A stretch of 64,000 nt of DNA from Ptiloglossa arizonensis. Taxonomy: Eukaryota; Arthropoda; Insecta; Hymenoptera; Colletidae. The stretch's first letter is position 1. Each line of letters starts with the position of its first letter. The notes under the pieces are model-generated. The model worked only from the letters and a program-made list of their open reading frames with translations, did not search any database and was not told the DNA's origin. Below, one piece after another: positions 1 to 10,439 of the stretch. Position numbers and translations under genes: made by a program. Where the stretch lies: positions 682,001-746,000 of the forward strand of contig NW_027478602.1 of the NCBI RefSeq assembly GCF_051014685.1. Reading direction: 5' to 3'.

Positions 1-13
1 GAAAAAATACACA

Positions 14-30
14 TACCGTTGTAATCGGGC
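14..30 (+). other. CENP-B-box-like motif I (first of ~361 copies)
   Basis: Sequence TACCGTTGTAATCGGGC. Against the mammalian CENP-B box YTTCGTTGGAARCGGGA it matches 12 of 17 bases, and 7 of the 9 essential bases (NTTCGNNNNANNCGGGN): the TT is replaced by AC. It recurs at this place in nearly every monomer. Common variants are CCTTTG (loses the essential G5), GTTATC (harmless to the core) and TTATAGGGC (loses C13). Whether any protein binds here is unknown; CENP-B binding is established only for the mammalian box and close relatives. Confidence 0.35.
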
Positions 31-78
31 GAGTTTCTACTTTCAGATGCACTAGGAATTTTTGGGTTAGGTCAATCC

Positions 79-95
79 GTTCGCGAGATATGGGA
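79..95 (+). other. CENP-B-box-like motif II (first of ~361 copies)
   Basis: Sequence GTTCGCGAGATATGGGA. It carries TTCG, A at position 10 and GGG in the correct spacing, matching 8 of the 9 essential CENP-B-box bases; only C13 is T. It matches 11 of 17 against the full consensus. It lies in the most conserved part of the monomer, in the same orientation as motif I and 65 bp downstream of it. Variants that break the core are a minority: GTTAGCGAG, GTGCGCGAG, GAGGTATGG, GAGTTATGG and ATATCGGAG. Confidence 0.4.
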
Positions 96-123
96 CTCTG
101 AAGCTAAGAAATGGTTGAGAAGA

Positions 124-137
124 CAACAAATTTTTCG
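124..137 (+). other. A/T tract of the monomer (first copy)
   Basis: Each monomer has an oligo-A then oligo-T run here, in the forms CAACAAATTTTTCG, CAAAAAATTTTTCG, CAAAAATTTTTTCG or CATACAATTTTTCG. With the A6 tract at the monomer start and GGAATTTTTGGG in the middle, this gives three A/T tracts per 177 bp. Such tracts are known to bend DNA and to influence nucleosome placement; an effect here is inferred. Confidence 0.5.
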
Positions 138-2653
138 CAATTCTGCTGCTCCAAACGCTTAACCAGAATGGGCTAGGGAAAAAATACACATACCGTTGTA
201 ATCGGGCGAGTTTTTACTTTCACACGCAACAGGAATTTTTGGGTTAGGTCAATCCGTTCGCGAGATATGGGAGTTTGAAGCCAAGAAATGGTTGAGAAGG
301 CATACAATTTTTCGCAATTCTGCTGATCCAAAAGCTTAACCAGAATGGCCTAGGGAAAGAATACACATACCGTTGTAATCGGGCGAGTTTCTACTTTCAG
401 ATGCAATAGGAATTTTGCGTTAGGTCAATCCGTTCGCGAGATATGGGACTTTGAAGCTGAGAAATGGTTGAGAAGACAACAAATTTTTCGCAATTCTGCT
501 GCTCCAAACGCTTAACCAGAATGGGCTAGGGAAAAAATACACATACCGTTGTAATCGGGCGAGTTTCTACGTTCAGATGCAATAGGAATTTTTGGGTTAA
601 GTCAATCCGTTCGCGAAATATGGGAGTTTGAAGCCAAGAAATGGTAGAGAAGGCAAAACATTTTTCGCAATTCTGCTGATCCAAACGCTTAACCAGAATG
701 GCCTAGGGAAAAAATACACATACCGTTGTAATCGGGCGAGTTTCTACTTTCAGATGCAATAGGAATTTTTGGGTTAGGTCAATCCGTTCGCGAGATATGG
801 GAGTTTGAAGCCAAGAAATGGTTGAGAAGGCATACAATTTTTCGCAATTCTGCTGATCCAAACGCTTAACCAGAATGGCCTAGGGAAAAAATACACATAC
901 CGTTGTAATCGGGCGAGTTTCTACTTTCAGATGCAATAGGAATTGTTGGGTTAGGTCAGTCCGTTCGCGAGATATGGGAGATTGAAGCTAAGAAATGGTT
1001 AAGAAGAAAACAAAGTTTTCGCACTTCCGCTGCTCCAAACGCTTAACCAGAATGGCCTAGGGAAAAATACACATACCGTTATAATCCGGCGAGTTTCTGC
1101 TTTCACAGGCAACAGGAATTTTTGGGTTAGGTCAATCCGTTCGCGAGATATGGGAGTTTGAAGCCAAGAAATGGTTAAGAAGACAACAAAGTTTTCGCAC
1201 TTCTGCTGCTCCAAACGCTTAACCAGAATGGCCTAGGAAAAAAATACACATACCGTTGTAATCGGGCGAGTTTCTACTTTCAGGCGCAAAAGGAATTTTT
1301 GGGTTAGGTCAATCCGTTCGCGAGATATGGGAGTTTGAAGCTAAGAAATGGTTGAGAAGGCAAAAAATTTTTCGCAATTCTGCCGCTCCAAACACTTAAC
1401 CAGAATGGCCTAGGGAAAAAATACACATACCGTTGTAATCGGGCGAGTTTTTACTTTCACACGCAACAGGAATTTTTGGGTTATGTCAATCTGTTCGCGA
1501 GATATGGGAGTTTGAAGCCAAGAAATGGTTGAGAAGGCAAAACATTTTTCGCAATTCTGCTGATCCAAACGCTTAACCAGAATGGCCTAGGGAAAAAATA
1601 CACATACCGTTGTAATCGGGCGAGTTTTTACTTTCACACGCAACAGGAATTTTTGGGTTAGGTCAATCCGTTCGCGAGATATGGGAGTTTGAAGCCAAGA
1701 AATGGTTGAGAAGGCATACAATTTTTCGCAATTCTGCTGATCCAAAAGCTTAACCAGAATGGCCTAGGGAAAAAATACACATACCGTTGTAATCCGGCGA
1801 GTTTCTGCTTTCACAGGCAACAGGAATTTTTGAGTTAGGTCAATCCGTTCGCGAGATATGGGACTTTGAAGCTGAGAAATGGTTGAGAAGACAACAAATT
1901 TTTCGCAATTCTGCTGCTCCAAACGCTTAGCCAGAATGGGCTAGGGAAAAAATACACATACCGTTGTAATCGGGCGAGTTTCTACGTTCAGATGCAATTG
2001 GAATTTTTGGGCTAAGTCAATCCGTTCGCGAGATATGGGAGTTTGAAGCCAAGAAATGGTTGAGAAGGCATACAATTTTTCGCAATTCTGCTGATCCAAA
2101 AGCTTAACCAGAATGGCCTAGGGAAAAAATACACATACCGTTGTAATCGGGCGAGTTTCTACGTTCAGATGCAATTGGAATTTTTGGGTTAAGTCAATCC
2201 GTTCGCGAAATATGGGAGTTTGAAGCCAAGAAATGGTAGAGAAGGCAAAACATTTTTCGCAATTCTGCTGATCCAAACGCTTAACCAGAATGGCCTAGGG
2301 AAAAAATACACATACCGTTGTAATCGGGCGAGTTTCTACTTTCAGATGCAATAGGAATTTTTGGGTTAGGTCAATCCGTTCGCGAGATATGGGAGATTGA
2401 AGCCAAGAAATGGTTGAGAAGACAACAAATTTTTCGCACTTCTGCTGCTCCAAACGCTTAACCAGAATGGCCTAGCGAAAAAATACACATACCGTTGTAA
2501 TCGGGCGAGTTTCTACTTAAAGACGCAACAGGAATTTTTGCGTTAAGTCAATCTGTTCGCGAGATATGGGAGTTTGAAGCCAAGAAATGGTTGAGGAGGC
2601 ATACAATTTTTCGCAATTCTGCTAATCCAAACGCTTAACCAGAATGGCCTAGG

Positions 2654-3007
2654 GAAAAAATACACATACCGTTGTTATCGGGCGAGTTTCTACTTTCAGA
2701 TGCAATTGGAATTTTTGGGTTGGGTCAATCCGTTCGCGAGATATCGGAGTTTGAAGCCAAGAAATGGTAGAGAAGGCAAAACATTTTTCGCAATTCTACT
2801 GATCCAAACGCTTAACCAGAATGGCCTAGGGAAAAAATACACATACCGTTGTAATCGGGCGAGTTTCTACTTTAAGATGCACTAGGAATATTTGGGTTAG
2901 GTCAATCCGTTCGCGAGATATGGGACTTTGAAGCTCAGAAATGGTTGAGAAGACAACAAATTTTTCGCAATTCTGCTGCTCCAAACGCTTAACCAGAATG
3001 GGCTAGG
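2654..3007. repeat. Two-monomer block, copy A of a 2124-bp-spaced pair
   Basis: It shares diagnostic variants with 4778-5131, exactly 12 x 177 bp away: TGCAATTGG with GGGTTGGGTC, ATATCGGAG, ATTCTACTGATCC, then GCACTAGG with GAAGCTCAGAAATGG. The few differences seen include a T to A change giving AATATTTGGG in this copy. It marks an old 12-monomer duplication whose middle has since diverged. Confidence 0.8.
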
Positions 3008-3538
3008 GAAAAAATACACATACCGTTGTAAACGGGCGAGTTTCTACTTTCACACGCAACAGGAATTTTTGGGTTAGGTCAATCCGTTCGCGAGATATGG
3101 GACTTTGAAGCTGAGAAATGGTTGAGAAGACAACAAATTTTTCGCAATTCTGCTGCTCCAAACGCTTAACCAGAATGGGCTAGGGAAAAAATACACATAC
3201 CGTTGTAATCGGGCGAGTTTCTACGTTCAGATGCAATTGGAATTTTTGGGTTAAGTCAATCCGCTCGCGAGATATGGGAGTTTGAAGCCAAGAAATGGTA
3301 GAGAAGGCAAAACATTTTTCGCAATTCTGCTGATCCAAACGCTTAACCAGAATGGCCTAGGTCAAAAATACACATACCGTTGTAATCGGGCGAGTTTCTA
3401 CTTTCAGATGCAATAGGAATTTTTGGGTTAGGTCAGTCCGTTCGCGAGATATGGGAGATTGAAGCCAAGAAATGGTTAAGAAGAAAACAAAGTTTTCGCA
3501 CTTCTGCTGCTCCAAACTCTTAACCAGAATGGCCTAGG

Positions 3539-3892
3539 GAAAAAATACACATACCTTTGTAATCGGGCGAGTTTCTACTTTCAGATGCAATAGGATTTTT
3601 TGGGTTAGGTCAATCCGTTCGGGAGATATGGGAGTTTGAAGCCAAGAAATGGTTGAGAATACAACAAATTTTTCGCACTTCTGCTGCTCCAAACGCTTAA
3701 CCAGAATAGCCTAGCGAAAAAATACACATACCGTTGTAATCGGGCGAGTTTCTACTTAAAGACGCAACAGGAATTTTTGGGTTAGGTCAATCTGTTCGCG
3801 AGATATGGGAGTTTGAAGCCAAGAAATGGTTGAGAAGGCATACAATTTTTCGCAATTCTGCTGATCCAAACGCTTAACCAGAATGGCCTAGG
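3539..3892. repeat. Two-monomer block, copy A of an 885-bp-spaced pair
   Basis: Matches 4424-4777 at an offset of 885 bp (5 monomers). Shared markers are CCTTTGTAATC with ATAGGATTTTTTGG, TTCGGGAG, GAGAATACAAC and CCTAGCGAAAAAATAC followed by CTACTTAAAGACGC. Confidence 0.8.
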
Positions 3893-4423
3893 GAAAAAAT
3901 ACACATACCGTTGTAATCGGGCGAGTTTTTACTTTCACACGCAACAGGAATTTTTGGGTTATGTCAATCTGTTCGCGAGATATGGGAGTTTGAAGCCAAG
4001 AAATGGTTGAGAAGGCATACAATTTTTCGCAATTCTGCTGATCCAAACGCTTAACCAGAATGGCCTAGGGAAAAAATACACATACCGTTGTAATCCGGCG
4101 AGTTTCTGCTTTCACAGGCAACAGGAATTTTTGGGTTAGGTCAATCCGTTCGCGAGATATGGGAGTTTGAAGCTAAGAAATGGTTGAGAAGGCAAAAAAT
4201 TTTTCGCAATTCTGCCGCTCCAAACACTTAACCAGAATGGCCTAGGGAAAAAATACACATACCGTTGCAATCGGGCGAGTTTTTACTTTCACACGCAACA
4301 GGAATTTTTGGGTTATGTCAATCTGTTCCCGAGATATGGGAGTTTGAAGCCAAGAAATGGTTGAGAAGGCATACAATTTTTCGCACTTCTGCTGCTCCAA
4401 ACGCTTAACCAGAAAGGCCTAGG

Positions 4424-4777
4424 GAAAAAATACACATACCTTTGTAATCGGGCGAGTTTCTACTTTCAGATGCAATAGGATTTTTTGGGTTAGGTCAATC
4501 CGTTCGGGAGATATGGGAGTTTGAAGCCAAGAAATGGTTGAGAATACAACAAATTTTTCGCACTTCTGCTGCTCCAAACGCTTAACCAGAATGGCCTAGC
4601 GAAAAAATACACATACCGTTGTAATCGGGCGAGTTTCTACTTAAAGACGCAACAGGAATTTTTGGGTTAGGTCAATCTGTTCGCGAGATATGGGAGTTTG
4701 AAGCCAAGAAATGGTTGAGAAGGCATACAATTTTTCGCAATTCTGCTGATCCAAACGCTTAACCGGACTGGCCTAGG
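4424..4777. repeat. Two-monomer block, copy B of the 885-bp-spaced pair
   Basis: Second copy of 3539-3892 with the same diagnostic variants. Private changes include AACCGGACTGG near its end where other monomers have AACCAGAATGG. Confidence 0.8.
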
Positions 4778-5131
4778 GAAAAAATACACATACCGTTGTA
4801 ATCGGGCGAGTTTCTACTTTCAGATGCAATTGGAATTTTTGGGTTGGGTCAATCCGTTCGCGAGATATCGGAGTTTGAAGCCAAGAAATGGTAGAGAAGG
4901 CAAAACATTTTTCGCAATTCTACTGATCCAAACGCTTAACCAGAATGGCCTAGGGAAAAAATACACATACCGTTGTAATCGGGCGAGTTTCTACTTTCAG
5001 ATGCACTAGGAATTTTTGGGTTAGGTCAATCCGTTCGCGAGATATGGGACTTTGAAGCTCAGAAATGGTTGAGAAGACAACAAATTTTTCGCAATTCTGC
5101 TGCTCCAAACGCTTAACCAGAATGGGCTAGG
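4778..5131. repeat. Two-monomer block, copy B of the 2124-bp-spaced pair
   Basis: Second copy of 2654-3007. It directly follows the 885-bp-spaced block, so two duplications of different period abut or overlap here. Confidence 0.8.
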
Positions 5132-5839
5132 CAAAAAATACACATACCGTTGTAATCGGGCGAGTTTTTACTTTCACACGCAACAGGAATTTTTGGGTTA
5201 GGTCAATCCATTCGCGAGATATGGGAGTTTGAAGCCAAGAAATGGTTGAGACGGCAAACATTTTTTCGCAATTCAGCTGCTTCAAATGCTTAACCAGAAT
5301 GGCCTAGGCAGAAAATACACATACCGTTGTAATCGGGCGAGTTTCTACTTTCAGTTACAATAGGAATTTTTGGGTTAGGTCAATCCGTTCGCGAGATATG
5401 GGACTTTGAAGACAAGGAATGGTTGAGAAGGCAAAAAATTTTTCGCAATTCTGCTGCTCCAAACGCTTAACCAGAATGGCCTAGGGTAAAAATACACATA
5501 CCGTTGTTATCGGGCGAGTTTCCACTTTCAGTTACAATAGGAATTTTTGGGTTAGGTCAATCCGTTCGCGAGATATGGGAGTTTGAAGACAAGGAATGTT
5601 TGAGAAGGCAAAAAATTTTTCGCAATTCTGCTGCTCCAAACGCTTAACCAGAATGGCCTAGGTTAAAAATACACATACCCTTGTAATCGGGCGTGTTTCT
5701 ACTTTCAGATGCAATAGAAATTTTTGGGTTAGGTCAATCCGTTCGCGAGATATGGGAGTTTGAAGCCAAGAAACGGTAGAGAAGGCAAAAAATTTTTCAC
5801 AATTCTGCTGCTCCAAACGCTTAACCAGAATGGCCTAGC

Positions 5840-6193
5840 GAAAAAATACACATACGGTTGTAATCGGGCGAGTTTCTACTTAAAGACGCAACAGGAATTT
5901 TTGGGTTAGGTCAATCCGTTCGCGAGATATGGGAGTTTGAAGCCAAGAAATGGTTGAGAAGGCAAAAAATTTTTCGCAATTCTGCCGCTCCAAACACTTA
6001 ACCAGAATGGCCTAGGGAAAAAATACACATACCGTTGTAATCGGGCGAGTTTTTACTTTCACACGCAACAGGAATTTTTGGGTTAGGTCAATCTGTTCGC
6101 GAGATATGGAAGTTTGAAGCCAAGAAATGGTTGAGAAGGCATACAATTTTTCGCAATTCTGCTGATCCAAACGCTTAACCAGAATGGGCTAGG
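5840..6193. repeat. Two-monomer block, copy A of a ~4954-bp-spaced pair
   Basis: Shares CCTAGCGAAAAAATAC, CATACGGTTG with ACTTAAAGACGC, then TTTTTACTTTCACACGC, GATATGGAAGTTTG and GATCC variants with 10794-11147. The offset is 28 monomers less 2 bp. The rare CATACGG marker makes independent origin unlikely. Confidence 0.75.
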
Positions 6194-7432
6194 GAATAAA
6201 TACACATACCTTTGTAATCGGGCGAGTTTTTACTTTCACACGCAACAGGAATTTTTGGGTTAGGTCAATCCGTTCGCGAGATATGGGACTTTGAAGCTAA
6301 GAAATGGTTGAGAAGACAACAAATTTTTCGCAATTCTGCTGCTCCAAACGCTTAACCAGAATGGGCTAGGGAAAAAATACACATACCGTTGTAATCGGGC
6401 GAGTTTCTACTTTCAGACGCAACAGGAATTTTTGGGTTAGGTCAATCCGTTCGCGAGATATCGGAGTTTAAAGCCAAGAAATGGTAGAGAAGGCAAAACA
6501 TTTTTCGCAATTCTACTGATCCAAACGCTTAACCAGAATGGCCTAGGGAAAAAATACACATACCGTTGTAATCGGGCGAGTTTCTACTTTCAGATGCAAT
6601 AGGAATTTTTGGGTTAGGTCAATCCGTTCGCGAGATATGGGAGTTTGAAGCCAAGAAATGGTAGAGAAGGCAAAACATTTTTCGCAATTCTACTGATCCA
6701 AACGCTTAACCAGAATGGCCTAGGGAAAAAATACACATACCGTTGTAATCGGGCGAGTTTCTACTTTCAGATGCAATAGGAATTTTTGGGTTAGGTCAAT
6801 CCGTTCGCGAGATATGGGACTTTGAAGCTAAGAAATGGTTGAGAAGACAACAAATTTTTCGCAATTCTGCTGCTCCAAACGCTTAACCAGAATGGGCTAG
6901 GGAAAAAATACACATACCGTTGTAATCGGGCGAGTTTCTACTTTCAGATGTAATAGGAATTTTTGGGTTAGGTCAATCCGTTCGCGAGATATGGGAGTTT
7001 GAAGCTAAGAAATGGTTGAGAAGAAAAAACATTTTTCGCAATTCTACTGATCCAAACGCTTAACCAGAATGGCCTAGGGAAAAAATACACACACCGTTGT
7101 AATCAGGCGAGTTTCTACTTTCAGATGCAATAGGAATTTTTGGCTTAGGTCAATCCGTTCGCGAGATATGGGACTTTGAAGATAAGAAATGGTTGAGAAG
7201 ACAACAAATTTTTCGCAATTCTGCTGCTCCAAACGCTTAACCAGAATGGGCTAGGGAAAAAATACACATACCGTTGTAATCGGGCGAGTTTTTACTTTCA
7301 CACGCAACAGGAATTTTTGGGTTAGGTCAATCCGTTCGCGAGATATGGGACTTTGAAGCTAAGAAATGGTTGAGAAGACAACAAATTTTTCGCAATTCTG
7401 CTGCTCCAAACGCTTAACCAGAATGGGCTAGG

Positions 7433-8317
7433 GAAAAAATACACATACCGTTGTAATCGGGCGAGTTTCTACGTTCAGATGCAATTGGAATATTTGGGTT
7501 AGGTCAATCCGTTCGCGAGATATGGGAGTTTGATGCCAAGAAATGGTAGAGAAGGCAAAACATTTTTCGCAATTCTGCTGATCCAAACGCTTAACCAGAA
7601 TGGCCTAGGGAAAAAATACACATACCGTTGTAATCGGGCGAGTTTCTACTTTCAGATGCAATAGGAATTTTTGGGTTAGGTCAATCCGTTCGCGAGATAT
7701 GGGAGATTGAAGCCAAGAAATGGTTGAGAAGGCAAAACATTTTTCGCAATTCTGCTGCTCCAAACGCTTAACCAGAATGGTCTAGGGAAAAAATACACAT
7801 ACCGTTGTAATCGGGCGAGTTTCTACTTTCAGACGCAGCAGGAATTTTTGGGTTAGGTCAATCCTTTCGCGAGATATGGGAGTTTGAAGCCAAGAAATGG
7901 TTGAGAAGCCAAAAAATTTTTCGCAATTCTGCTGCTCCAAACGCTTAACCAGAATGGCCTTCGGAAAAAATACACATACCGTTGTAATCGGGCGAGTTTC
8001 TACTTTCAGATGCAATAGGAATTTTTGGATTAGGTCAATCCGTTCGCGAGATATGGGAGTTTGAAGCCAAGAAATGGTTGAGAAGGCAAAACATTTTTCG
8101 CAATTCTGCTGCTCCAAACGCTTAACCAGAATGGCCTAGGGAAAAAATACACATACCGTTGTAATCGGGCGAGTTTCCACTTTCAGTTACAATAGGAATT
8201 TTTGGGTTAGGTCAATCCGTTCGCGAGATATGGGACTTTGAAGCTAAGAAATGGTTGAGACGGCAAAAATTTTTTCGCAATTCTGCTGCTTCAAATGCTT
8301 AACCAGAGTGGCACAGG
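7433..8317. repeat. Higher-order repeat H5, copy 1 (5 monomers, 885 bp)
   Basis: The five monomers have these markers in order: (a) TACGTTCAGATGCAATTGG with TTTGATGCCAAG; (b) GGGAGATTGAAGCC with AATGGTCTAGGG; (c) CAGACGCAGCAGG, CCTTTCGCGAG, AGAAGCCAAAAA and GGCCTTCGG; (d) TTTTTGGATTAGG; (e) TTCCACTTTCAGTTAC, GACGGCAAAAATTTTTT, TTCAAATGC and GAGTGGCACAGG. The GGCCTTCGG variant in (c) removes a minus-strand stop codon and so opens a repeat-derived 111-codon frame at 7782-8117. Confidence 0.93.
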
Positions 8318-9202
8318 GAAAAAATACACATACCGTTGTAATCGGGCGAGTTTCTACGTTCAGATGCAATTGGAATATTTGGGTTAGGTCAATCCGTTCG
8401 CGAGATATGGGAGTTTGATGCCAAGAAATGGTAGAGAAGGCAAAACATTTTTCGCAATTCTGCTGATCCAAACGCTTAACCAGAATGGCCTAGGGAAAAA
8501 ATACACATACCGTTGTAATCGGGCGAGTTTCTACTTTCAGATGCAATAGGAATTTTTGGGTTAGGTCAATCCGTTCGCGAGATATGGGAGATTGAAGCCA
8601 AGAAATGGTTGAGAAGGCAAAACATTTTTCGCAATTCTGCTGCTCCAAACGCTTAACCAGAATGGTCTAGGGAAAAAATACACATACCGTTGTAATCGGG
8701 CGAGTTTCTACTTTCAGACGCAGCAGGAATTTTTGGGTTAGGTCAATCCTTTCGCGAGATATGGGAGTTTGAAGCCAAGAAATGGTTGAGAAGCCAAAAA
8801 ATTTTTCGCAATTCTGCTGCTCCAAACGCTTAACCAGAATGGCCTTCGGAAAAAATACACATACCGTTGTAATCGGGCGAGTTTCTACTTTCAGATGCAA
8901 TAGGAATTTTTGGATTAGGTCAATCCGTTCGCGAGATATGGGAGTTTGAAGCCAAGAAATGGTTGAGAAGGCAAAACATTTTTCGCAATTCTGCTGCTCC
9001 AAACGCTTAACCAGAATGGCCTAGGGAAAAAATACACATACCGTTGTAATCGGGCGAGTTTCCACTTTCAGTTACAATAGGAATTTTTGGGTTAGGTCAA
9101 TCCGTTCGCGAGATATGGGACTTTGAAGCTAAGAAATGGTTGAGACGGCAAAAATTTTTTCGCAATTCTGCTGCTTCAAATGCTTAACCAGAGTGGCACA
9201 GG
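8318..9202. repeat. Higher-order repeat H5, copy 2
   Basis: The five-monomer series of 7433-8317 repeats at exactly 885 bp. I saw no difference from copy 1 at the diagnostic positions compared, so the duplication looks recent. Confidence 0.93.
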
Positions 9203-10086
9203 GAAAAAATACACATACCGTTGTAATCGGGCGAGTTTCTACGTTCAGATGCAATTGGAATATTTGGGTTAGGTCAATCCGTTCGCGAGATATGGGAGTT
9301 TGATGCCAAGAAATGGTAGAGAAGGCAAAACATTTTTCGCAATTCTGCTGATCCAAACGCTTAACCAGAATGGCCTAGGGAAAAAATACACATACCGTTG
9401 TAATCGGGCGAGTTTCTACTTTCAGATGCAATAGGAATTTTTGGGTTAGGTCAATCCGTTCGCGAGATATGGGAGATTGAAGCCAAGAAATGGTTGAGAA
9501 GGCAAAACATTTTTCGCAATTCTGCTGCTCCAAACGCTTAACCAGAATGGTCTAGGGAAAAAATACACATACCGTTGTAATCGGGCGAGTTTCTACTTTC
9601 AGACGCAGCAGGAATTTTTGGGTTAGGTCAATCCTTTCGCGAGATATGGGAGTTTGAAGCCAAGAAATGGTTGAGAAGCCAAAAAATTTTTCGCAATTCT
9701 GCTGCTCCAAACGCTTAACCAGAATGGCCTTCGGAAAAAATACACATACCGTTGTAATCGGGCGAGTTTCTACTTTCAGATGCAATAGGAATTTTTGGAT
9801 TAGGTCAATCCGTTCGCGAGATATGGGAGTTTGAAGCCAAGAAATGGTTGAGAAGGCAAAACATTTTTCGCAATTATGCTGCTCCAAACGCTTAACCAGA
9901 ATGGCCTAGGGAAAAAATACACATACCGTTGTAATCGGGCGAGTTTCCACTTTCAGTTACAATAGGAATTTTTGGGTTAGGTCAATCCGTTCGCGAGATA
10001 TGGGACTTTGAAGCTAAGAAATGGTTGAGACGGCAAAAATTTTTTCGCAATTCTGCTGCTTCAAATGCTAACCAGAGTGGCACAGG
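9203..10086. repeat. Higher-order repeat H5, copy 3
   Basis: Third successive copy. Private changes are TTCGCAATTATGC near 9874 and a 1-bp deletion (AATGCTAACCAG) near 10068, so it is 884 bp. After it the series breaks off into a TTCCACTTTCAGTAAC monomer. Confidence 0.92.
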
Positions 10087-10439
10087 GAAAAAATACACAT
10101 ACCGTTGTAATCGGGCGAGTTTCCACTTTCAGTAACAATAGGAATTTTTGGGTTAGGTCAATCCGTTCGCGAGATATGGGAGTTTGAAGACAAGGAATGG
10201 TTGAGAAGGCAAAAAATTTTTCGCAATTCTGCCCCTCCAAACGCTTAACCAGAATGGCCTAGGGAAAAAAAAACATACCGTTGTAATCGGGCGTGTTTCT
10301 ACTTTCAGATGCAATAGAAATTTTTGGGTTAGGTTAATCCGTTCGCGAGATATGGGAGTTTGAAGCCAAGAAATGGTAGAGATGGCAAAAAATTTTTCAC
10401 AATTCTGCTGCTCCAAACGCTTAACCAGAATGGCCTAGG

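Larger units (their letters stand above)
1..177 (+). repeat. Reference monomer (first unit) with internal map
   Basis: This unit sets the phase used throughout. In order: an A6 tract (2-7); a CENP-B-box-like stretch I (14-30); a highly variable segment (about 34-55) that separates subfamilies (TTTCTACTTTCAGATGC, TTTCTACTTAAAGACGC, TTTTTACTTTCACACGC, TTTCCACTTTCAGTTAC, ATTCGACTTTCAGATGC); GGAATTTTTGGGTTAGG (55-71); a strongly conserved block (72-95) holding NruI-type TCGCGA and CENP-B-box-like stretch II; a second variable block (about 95-130: ACTTTGAAGCTAAG, AGTTTGAAGCCAAG or AGTTTGAAGACAAG); an A/T tract (about 127-135); TTCTGCTGCT (141-150); and CCAAACGCTTAACCAGAATG (151-170), then usually GCCTAGG (171-177). 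This first unit carries GGCTAGG there. Confidence 0.95.

Noticed and set aside
64..71. GGGTTAGG in each monomer, like a piece of the TTAGGG telomere repeat
   Set aside because: It occurs once per monomer as eight bases with no tandem telomere run. An isolated match of this length in a 177-bp unit is not telomeric evidence.
70..78. GGTCAATCC resembling a tRNA-type Pol III B box (GWTCRANNC)
   Set aside because: The required W is G, no acceptable A box lies 30-60 bp upstream, and there is no SINE-like tail. A tRNA-derived origin is not supported.
81..86. TCGCGA and CCTAGG palindromes as protein-binding operators
   Set aside because: They are six-base palindromes expected by chance in a 177-bp unit and are repeated only because the unit is. 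They serve as NruI and AvrII ladder sites but give no evidence of regulation.
112..165. Hairpin between TGGTTGAG (112-119) and CTTAACCA (158-165)
   Set aside because: There are only eight pairs with one weak pair and a loop of about 38 bases. Nothing suggests it is maintained, and the GGTAGAG variants break it.
7782..8117. A 111-codon minus-strand open frame, repeated at 8667-9002 and 9552-9887
   Set aside because: It is two satellite monomers read in frame (177 = 3 x 59). The frame exists only because one monomer lost the CCTAGG stop, and its three copies come from the 885-bp higher-order repeat. There is no gene context or conserved start.
10261..10290. A possible junction with non-satellite DNA at GGGAAAAAAAAACATACC
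   Set aside because: It is a local substitution/indel in the A tract of an otherwise normal monomer; satellite sequence continues on both sides in phase.
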